From Amycolatopsis coloradensis (GTDB lineage: Bacteria > Actinomycetota > Actinomycetes > Mycobacteriales > Pseudonocardiaceae), in contig NZ_MQUQ01000016.1 in assembly GCF_001953865.1 (NCBI RefSeq), forward strand, positions 1 through 42,608: a DNA stretch of 42,608 nt, written 5' to 3'. The number at the start of each line of letters is the position of its first letter. The stretch's first letter is position 1. A program made the translations under genes and the position numbers. The notes beneath the pieces were generated by a model. That model was not told the DNA's origin. It made no database searches and worked only from the letters and a program-made list of their open reading frames with translations. Positions 37,691 to 42,608 of the stretch are shown piece by piece.

Positions 37691-38723
37691 ACTTCTCGGA
37701 GTCGGGCTTCGGGTCCTCGGTCGCCTTGTCGACGGCCGAGTCCCGGACCGTGTCCGGGGCCGCCGCGATCTCCGCGTGTTCCTCGCTCTTGGGCGCGTCT
37801 TCGGCATCCGAGGGGTCGTCTCGTGGCACGCCCTTGTTCCACAGCGTTTCCGGCAGCTCCCGCGGCCCTCGCTTGGCGGCGAGGACGAAGTAGACGATCG
37901 CCGCGGCGAACAGCAGGATCGAGGTCCACACGTTGACCCGCAGGCCGAGGATGTGGTTCGCGGTGTCGGTCCGCATCATCTCGATCCAGAACCGGCCCGC
38001 GGTGTACCCGGCGACGTAGAGCGCGAACGCGCGGCCGTGGCCGAGGCGGAACTTCTTGTCCGCCCAGATGACCAGCAGCGCGACGCCGAGGTTCCAGATC
38101 AGCTCGTAGAGGAACGTCGGGTGCACCGGGCTGTCCGGCAGCGGGACGTGCCCGATCGCGATGCCGTTCAGGAAGTCGTCCGGGTTGGCCGGGTTGTAGC
38201 GCTGGTAGATCTCCAGTCCCCACGGCAGATCCGTGTGCGCGCCGTAGAGTTCCTGGTTGAAGTAGTTGCCGACCCGACCCAGTGCCTGCGCGATCACGAT
38301 CCCCGGCGCGAGCGCGTCCGCCATCGCGGGCAGCGGGATCCCCCGGCGGCGGCAGGCGATGAGCGCGCCGACCGCGCCCAGCGCGATCGCGCCCCAGATG
38401 CCGAGGCCGCCGTCCCAGATCTTCAGCGCGTCGACCGGGTTCTTGCCCTCGCCGAAGTACAGCTGGTTGTCGGTGATGACGTGATACAGCCGCCCGCCGA
38501 CCAGGCCGAACGGCACCGCGAAGACGGCGACGTCGATGACGGTGCCCTTCGTGCCGCCACGGGCGATCCAGCGCCGTTCGCCCAGCCAGATCGCCACGAT
38601 GATGCCGGCGATGATGCAGAGCGCGTAGGCGCGGAGCGGGACCGGTCCGATATGCCAGACGCCCTGGTCGGGGCTGGGGATGGTCGCGAGGAACGCTGCC
38701 GAGGCGGTATTCACGTCGGCCAC
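37689..38723 (-). CDS. lgt: Prolipoprotein diacylglyceryl transferase
   Basis: Membrane enzyme that attaches diacylglycerol to the lipobox cysteine of prelipoproteins, 344 aa. It has seven or so membrane segments, the family signature LGRVGNYFNQELYG at 148-161, and GGLGIWGAIALGAVGALIAC. The C-terminal 65 residues are an acidic, probably disordered tail (DDPSDAEDAPKSEEHAEIAA) typical of actinobacterial Lgt. The start is the GTG at 38723, with GGAAGAAG seven bases before it; a GTG three codons later is possible. Its 3' end overlaps the SDR remnant by 2 bp. Confidence 0.95.
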   Translation of the reverse strand: MADVNTASAAFLATIPSPDQGVWHIGPVPLRAYALCIIAGIIVAIWLGERRWIARGGTKGTVIDVAVFAVPFGLVGGRLYHVITDNQLYFGEGKNPVDALKIWDGGLGIWGAIALGAVGALIACRRRGIPLPAMADALAPGIVIAQALGRVGNYFNQELYGAHTDLPWGLEIYQRYNPANPDDFLNGIAIGHVPLPDSPVHPTFLYELIWNLGVALLVIWADKKFRLGHGRAFALYVAGYTAGRFWIEMMRTDTANHILGLRVNVWTSILLFAAAIVYFVLAAKRGPRELPETLWNKGVPRDDPSDAEDAPKSEEHAEIAAAPDTVRDSAVDKATEDPKPDSEK

Positions 38724-38752
38724 CGTAGCGCTTCTTCCGCGTCTTGGGACCG

Positions 38753-39919
38753 TCAGCCCTCGACGGCGGCCAAAAAGCCCGCGATCAGCGCGGAAGCCAC
38801 CTGCCCGACTGCTGCGTCCGGCGGCAGGAACAGCTCGTCGTGCAGGCTGGGAGCGCCGGCGGTGTCACCGAGGCCGACGAACATCATCAGGCCGCGCGTC
38901 ACCCCGCAGTAGTGCGCGAAATCGTCGGCGCCGAACGACCGGAAGTCGAGGTCGACGTTCGCCCCCGCGCGGACGAGCCGCCGGTGCGCGTGCTGGGTGA
39001 GCCCGGCGTCGTTGTGCAGCACCGGTTCGCACGGACGGATCTCCAGTTCAGCCCGGCAGCCGTGCGCCTTGGCGGTGCCGTGGACGACCTCGGCGAGCCC
39101 CTCCAGCGCGAGGTCGCGGTCCTCCGCGCGCATCAGCCGCAGCGAGCCGGAGAGGCGGGCCTCGTTCGGTACCACGTTCGCCGTCGTCCCCGCCTCGATC
39201 CGGCCGATCGAGCAGACCGCGCCGAACACCGGATCGACGCGGCGGCTCGCGAGCTGTTGCAGGCTCACCACGATCTGGCTGAGCGCGAGGATCGGGTCCC
39301 GCAGCAGATGCGGGTAGCCGGCGTGCCCGCCCCGGCCGCGGACGACCACGTCGAATTCTTCGGTGGACGCGTTCACCGGCCCCGGCACCGCCGACACCAC
39401 CCCCGCCGCGAGCCGCGGCTGGACGTGCGCGCCGATGACCGACTCGACGCCGTACTCGGCGAGCACCCCGGACTCGACGATGTCCAGCGCGCCGGACGGC
39501 GACGTCTCCTCACGCGGTTGCAGGAGCGCGAGGAGCGGCCGTGGCACCCCGACGACGGCAGCCGCGCGGCAGGTCGCGACGAGCGCGGCCATGTGCACGT
39601 CGTGCCCGCACGCGTGCATCAACGACGTCTCCGAAGCCCACGGGACGCCGGTCCGCTCGGTGACCGGCAGCGCGTCCAGTTCGGTGCGCAGCGCCACGGC
39701 CGGTCCCGGCCCGGTGCCGGGGAACAGCACGGCCCGGCCGGTCTTGGCGACCCGGACGCCGTCGATGCCCAGCGCCTCGATGACGACCCGCGCGGTGTCC
39801 TCTTCATTCCCCGACGCGCGGGGGTCGGCGTGCACCCGGTGCCGCAGCTCGATCGCGGACGGCAGCTCCGCCTCGACGGCGGCCTCCCACCGGTCCTGTA
39901 GTTCGTCCAGTTCCGTCAT
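38753..39919 (-). CDS. M20-family amidohydrolase (aminoacylase/hippurate hydrolase-like)
   Basis: Metal-dependent hydrolase that cleaves N-acyl or amide bonds of amino-acid conjugates, 388 aa. The M20D metal site is visible: HRVHADPRASGNEEDTA (helper), MHACGHDVHMAAL at 101-113, LQPREETSPSGA, GAHVQPRLAAGVV, and the dimerisation domain GRGGHAGYPHLLRDPILALS. The motif before the bridging Glu (QPREE) is slightly unusual against the common QPAEE. It begins with an ATG at 39919 behind GGAGGGG and overlaps the upstream amidohydrolase by ATGA, so the two are coupled. The substrate is unknown; a gamma-glutamyl or N-acyl amine made by the linked glutamine-synthetase-like enzyme is conceivable. Confidence 0.88.
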   Translation of the reverse strand: MTELDELQDRWEAAVEAELPSAIELRHRVHADPRASGNEEDTARVVIEALGIDGVRVAKTGRAVLFPGTGPGPAVALRTELDALPVTERTGVPWASETSLMHACGHDVHMAALVATCRAAAVVGVPRPLLALLQPREETSPSGALDIVESGVLAEYGVESVIGAHVQPRLAAGVVSAVPGPVNASTEEFDVVVRGRGGHAGYPHLLRDPILALSQIVVSLQQLASRRVDPVFGAVCSIGRIEAGTTANVVPNEARLSGSLRLMRAEDRDLALEGLAEVVHGTAKAHGCRAELEIRPCEPVLHNDAGLTQHAHRRLVRAGANVDLDFRSFGADDFAHYCGVTRGLMMFVGLGDTAGAPSLHDELFLPPDAAVGQVASALIAGFLAAVEG

Positions 39920-41058
39920 GTCCCCTCCAGCCCGTACACCCGTTCGGCGTTGCGGTGCCCCACCAGCGCCGTGATCCGGCGTGCGTCCACTTCGGACAGT
40001 ACGTCGGCGGACAGCCCGGCGCACAGGAAGTCCGACAGTCCTTGCCGGAACAACCCGGTGCCGAGGTGGTACAGCTCGGCCAGCCCGAACGCGTCGGTGG
40101 AGAACAGCAGTTTTCCGAACGGCACGATCTCCATTGTCTCCGCGATGATCGCGGGCGCACGATGACCGGCGTTGTGCGTCGCGAGTCCCACGTCGATGAA
40201 CACGTGCTCGAACACCTGCGCCAGATACGCGGCGTTCCGGTGGAAGGGGTAGTTGTGCAGCAGCATGATCGGCACCCCGCGCGACCGTGTCGCCCGCAGC
40301 AGCCCGGTGAGCAGCAGCGGATCGCAGCGGTGCAGGTCGACGTCGGAATCGCCGAAGCCGACGTGGAACTGGATCGGCAGGGCCAGGTCGATCCCGGTCC
40401 AGATCAGGAACCGATGCAGCACCTCGTCGGCGAGCCGGACCGGTTCGCCCGCCTCGATCCCGGCGAGCCAGCGACCGGCCGCCTCGGTGACTTCGGTGCC
40501 CGTGGGGCGCTCCCCCGCCAGGTCCAGTCCGACCCGGTAGGCGGCGATGGACTTGAAGCCGACCGCCGTCGTGGCGCGTTTCGCCAGCTCACCGGTGAAG
40601 GCGGCGGCGAATCCCGCGGCGGTGGTGGAGACGATCACCGCTTCGGCGACCTGTTCGAGCCGGACGATGTCCCGCGCGCGGGCGCCGGACAGGGCCGCGA
40701 ACTGCCCGGTCGTGGTCAGCGTGTCCGGCAGGAAGCCGCCGTCGAGCAGGAACTCCGTCGTGCCGGTGGCGCGCAGGAATCGCGCGTTGACCTCGGCGGC
40801 GCCCAATTCGGCGCGGCGGGCCAGGTAGACCTCGGCCGGGACGTGCGGTGGCAGGCCGAGCATCGGGGCGCAGCGGGCGCGGACGGCGAGGCCGATCAGC
40901 GAGTCGAACAACGTCGTGCCCAGTGAAGAGACGGTGTCGGCCTCGGTGAGCATCTGCTCGAACTCGATCCGGCCGAGATCTCCGGTGACGACACCGTGGC
41001 AGTGGTGGTCCACCAGCCGGGCCTCGGCGACGAACGGCAGGATCGGGGTTCCCGGCAT
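39916..41058 (-). CDS. Amidohydrolase_2 family protein, FluG N-terminal-like
   Basis: TIM-barrel metal-dependent hydrolase of 380 aa. Possible metal ligands are HHCH at 18-21 (VDHHCHGVV), the His in IQFHVGFGD, IMLLHNYPFHRNAAYLAQVF and the Asp in LFSTDAFGLAELYHLG. The pattern is that of the amidohydrolase part of fungal FluG and plant NodGS, where it is fused to a glutamine-synthetase domain. Here that partner starts 95 bp away on the other strand. It is the first gene of an operon with the M20 enzyme. The ribosome site GAGAAGGGA precedes the ATG at 41058. The exact reaction is unknown. Confidence 0.8.
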   Translation of the reverse strand: MPGTPILPFVAEARLVDHHCHGVVTGDLGRIEFEQMLTEADTVSSLGTTLFDSLIGLAVRARCAPMLGLPPHVPAEVYLARRAELGAAEVNARFLRATGTTEFLLDGGFLPDTLTTTGQFAALSGARARDIVRLEQVAEAVIVSTTAAGFAAAFTGELAKRATTAVGFKSIAAYRVGLDLAGERPTGTEVTEAAGRWLAGIEAGEPVRLADEVLHRFLIWTGIDLALPIQFHVGFGDSDVDLHRCDPLLLTGLLRATRSRGVPIMLLHNYPFHRNAAYLAQVFEHVFIDVGLATHNAGHRAPAIIAETMEIVPFGKLLFSTDAFGLAELYHLGTGLFRQGLSDFLCAGLSADVLSEVDARRITALVGHRNAERVYGLEGT

Positions 41059-41153
41059 GGCGCGTCCCTTCTCGTGATCGACGAGTGCGGCCCCACCTTA
41101 TGACCGGATCCGGGCGTGGCAAGGGGCTCGGGATGAGGCCAGGATGGGGAACC

Positions 41154-42527
41154 ATGGTGAACCGGGAAGCACTGACCGCCCGCGCGACCGCCCTCGTCGG
41201 GGACCTCCGGGCGCGGAGGGTCGAACTGGTGGCGCTGACCTTCGTGGACAACGCCGGGATCGCGCGGGTCAAGGCGGTGCCGCTGCGGAAGCTGCCGTCC
41301 GCGGCCGCGTGGGGTGTGGGCGCCGCGACCTGCTTCGACTTCTTCGGTTTCGACGACGGCATCACCGGTGGCGAACATTCGCTCGGGCCGGTCGGTGACC
41401 TGCGGCTGCATCCGGATCTCGACGCGCTGACCGTCCTCGCCGGGCAGCCCGGCTGGGCCTGGGCGCCGGTGACCAAACTCGACCAGGAAGGCGAGCCGCA
41501 TCCGCAGGATCAGCGCGCTCTGCTGGCGACGGCGGTGGACCGGCTCGCCGCGCGCGGTCACCGGGCGCTGATGAGTTTCGAAATCGAATGGGTGATCACC
41601 AGCGCCGACACCCCGGACGATCCGACGTCGGCCACCGCGGGACCGGCCTACGGCTACACGCGGCTTTCCGAGCGTGCGGACTATCTCCGTCAGCTGGTGT
41701 CCACTTTGGACCAGCAGGGGGTCGGGGTGGAACAGATCCACCCCGAGTACGCCGACGGCCAATTCGAACTGTCCGTCGCCGCCGCCGACCCGGTGCGTGC
41801 GGCCGACGTCGCCGTCCTGACGAAGGAAACGATCCGCGCGCTCAGCCACCGGCACGGACTGCGGGCGTCCTTCACCCCGAAGTTCGCGCCCGCCGGCGTC
41901 GGCAACGGCGGGCACGTGCATCTGAGCGTCTGGGACAGCGCACGGAACCTTTTCTCCGGCGGTGAAAGGGTTTTCGGGCTGACGCCGGTCGCGGAGTCGT
42001 TCAGCGCGGGCATCCTGCGGCGGCTTCCCGCGCTGCTCGCGATCGGGGCGCCGTCGGTCGTCAGCTACCTGAGGCTGGAGCCGCACCACTGGGCGGGCGT
42101 GTACACCGCCTGGGGGCTGGAGAACCGGGAGACGGCGCTGCGGCTGGTGCGCGGGGTGGCCGGTAACCGTGCCTCGGCGGCGAACCTCGAGGTCAAATGC
42201 TTCGATCTGACCGCGAATCCATACCTGCTGGCGGCCGCGCTGTTGTTCGCCGGGATGGCCGGTGCCGACGAGGACGCGTCGCTGCCGGAGCCTGTCGACG
42301 TGGATCCGGGGACGCTGACCGAGGCCGAACGTGCCGCCCGCGGGATCGAGCGGCTGCCTCTGCGGTTGGAGGAAGCCGTCGCGGCGTTCGAAGCGGACAA
42401 GGAGCTGGCGGCCGCGTTCGGCGCGCCGCTGGCGACGACGATCGTGGACGTGCGGCGGGCGGAGATCGAGCGGTTCGCGCACGCGAGCCCGGAGGAGATC
42501 ACCGAGGCGCAGCGGTGGCGGCACTGA
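41154..42527 (+). CDS. Glutamine synthetase-like enzyme (GlnA3/GlnA4 or FluG C-terminal type)
   Basis: 457 aa, GS type I fold. Likely an ATP-dependent gamma-glutamyl ligase acting on an amine rather than ammonia. The N-terminal beta-grasp half has LVALTFVDNAGIARVKAVPL. Catalytic-half motifs are MSFEIEWVI (metal Glu), GVEQIHPEYADGQFELSV, GNGGHVHLSVWD, RLEPHHWAGVYTAWGLENRE and EVKCFDLTANPYLLAAALL. The substrate-side residues differ from the ammonia-using GlnA1 (ENRETALRLV in place of RNRSAxxRxP), as in polyamine- and ethanolamine-type relatives. The ATG at 41154 is chosen because AGGATGGGG lies upstream; an open frame extends to 41085. It is divergent from the amidohydrolase operon and followed by a strong palindrome. 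Confidence 0.87.
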   Translation: MVNREALTARATALVGDLRARRVELVALTFVDNAGIARVKAVPLRKLPSAAAWGVGAATCFDFFGFDDGITGGEHSLGPVGDLRLHPDLDALTVLAGQPGWAWAPVTKLDQEGEPHPQDQRALLATAVDRLAARGHRALMSFEIEWVITSADTPDDPTSATAGPAYGYTRLSERADYLRQLVSTLDQQGVGVEQIHPEYADGQFELSVAAADPVRAADVAVLTKETIRALSHRHGLRASFTPKFAPAGVGNGGHVHLSVWDSARNLFSGGERVFGLTPVAESFSAGILRRLPALLAIGAPSVVSYLRLEPHHWAGVYTAWGLENRETALRLVRGVAGNRASAANLEVKCFDLTANPYLLAAALLFAGMAGADEDASLPEPVDVDPGTLTEAERAARGIERLPLRLEEAVAAFEADKELAAAFGAPLATTIVDVRRAEIERFAHASPEEITEAQRWRH

Positions 42528-42540
42528 GCGAGCCCACTGT

Positions 42541-42608
42541 CGCGTGAAGGCCCCCTTCCCTCGGCCATGGTTTTGAGTGACCAGCCGAGGGAAGGGGGCC
42601 TTCACGCG
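42541..42608. terminator. Perfect 25-bp-arm palindrome after the GS-like gene
   Basis: Arms 42541-42565 and 42584-42608 are exact complements with an 18-base loop. The arm begins CGCGTGAAGGCCCCCTTC and contains the inner palindrome GAAGG...CCTTC-type core. It lies 13 bp past the stop codon, and the window ends on its last base. Confidence 0.8.

Overview
The window comes from a high-GC actinomycete, most like Amycolatopsis or another Pseudonocardiaceae. This is inferred from base composition, GTG and TTG starts, the Wag31/SepF/YggT division cluster, the actinobacterial ileS T-box, a SigK-RskA lipid locus arranged like Mycobacterium tuberculosis Rv0444c-Rv0449c, and class II DAHP synthase. No rRNA, tRNA or CRISPR array was seen.

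Layout. 104-4025 (minus): a K+/H+ antiporter, an ArsR-type regulator and a class B penicillin-binding protein. 4243-7660: ileS behind a translational T-box whose ultrashort stem I carries an AUC specifier. 7751-11370: an accessory, decaying patch with a frameshifted unknown gene, an IS5-family remnant with visible terminal inverted repeats, a DUF222/HNH endonuclease gene and a broken FUSC-type transporter. It lies between ileS and the division cluster, which are close neighbours in many actinomycetes. 11367-16988 (minus): ftsZ, pgeF, yggS, sepF, yggT, wag31 and a membrane protein. No ftsQ lies upstream of ftsZ.

17239-22753: the SigK locus. A flavin oxidase, DUF1365, sigK and rskA form one overlapping minus-strand operon. 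A cyclopropane/methyl-transferase gene and a DUF1295 gene run the other way. The divergent gap holds two mirror-image SigK-like promoters, each placed to start transcription exactly on a GTG or ATG, so both operons look SigK-driven and leaderless. 22740-27264: DinB-like protein, wax ester synthase/DGAT, class II DAHP synthase and a secreted trypsin-like protease. 27453-29181: a three-gene operon linked by ATGA overlaps (membrane peptide, sigma factor, FHA-like protein). 29373-30767: secreted TAP-like hydrolase.

30946-37015: gltBD with a roughly 200-nt leader. 37318-37690: the remains of a short-chain dehydrogenase behind a KstR-like operator. 37689-38723: lgt. 38753-42527: an M20 amidohydrolase and a FluG-type amidohydrolase in one operon, divergent from a glutamine-synthetase-like enzyme. 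This looks like an unfused version of the eukaryotic FluG/NodGS architecture. Several gene ends carry long, near-perfect palindromes built on a GAAGG/CCTTC-type core, probably bidirectional terminators.
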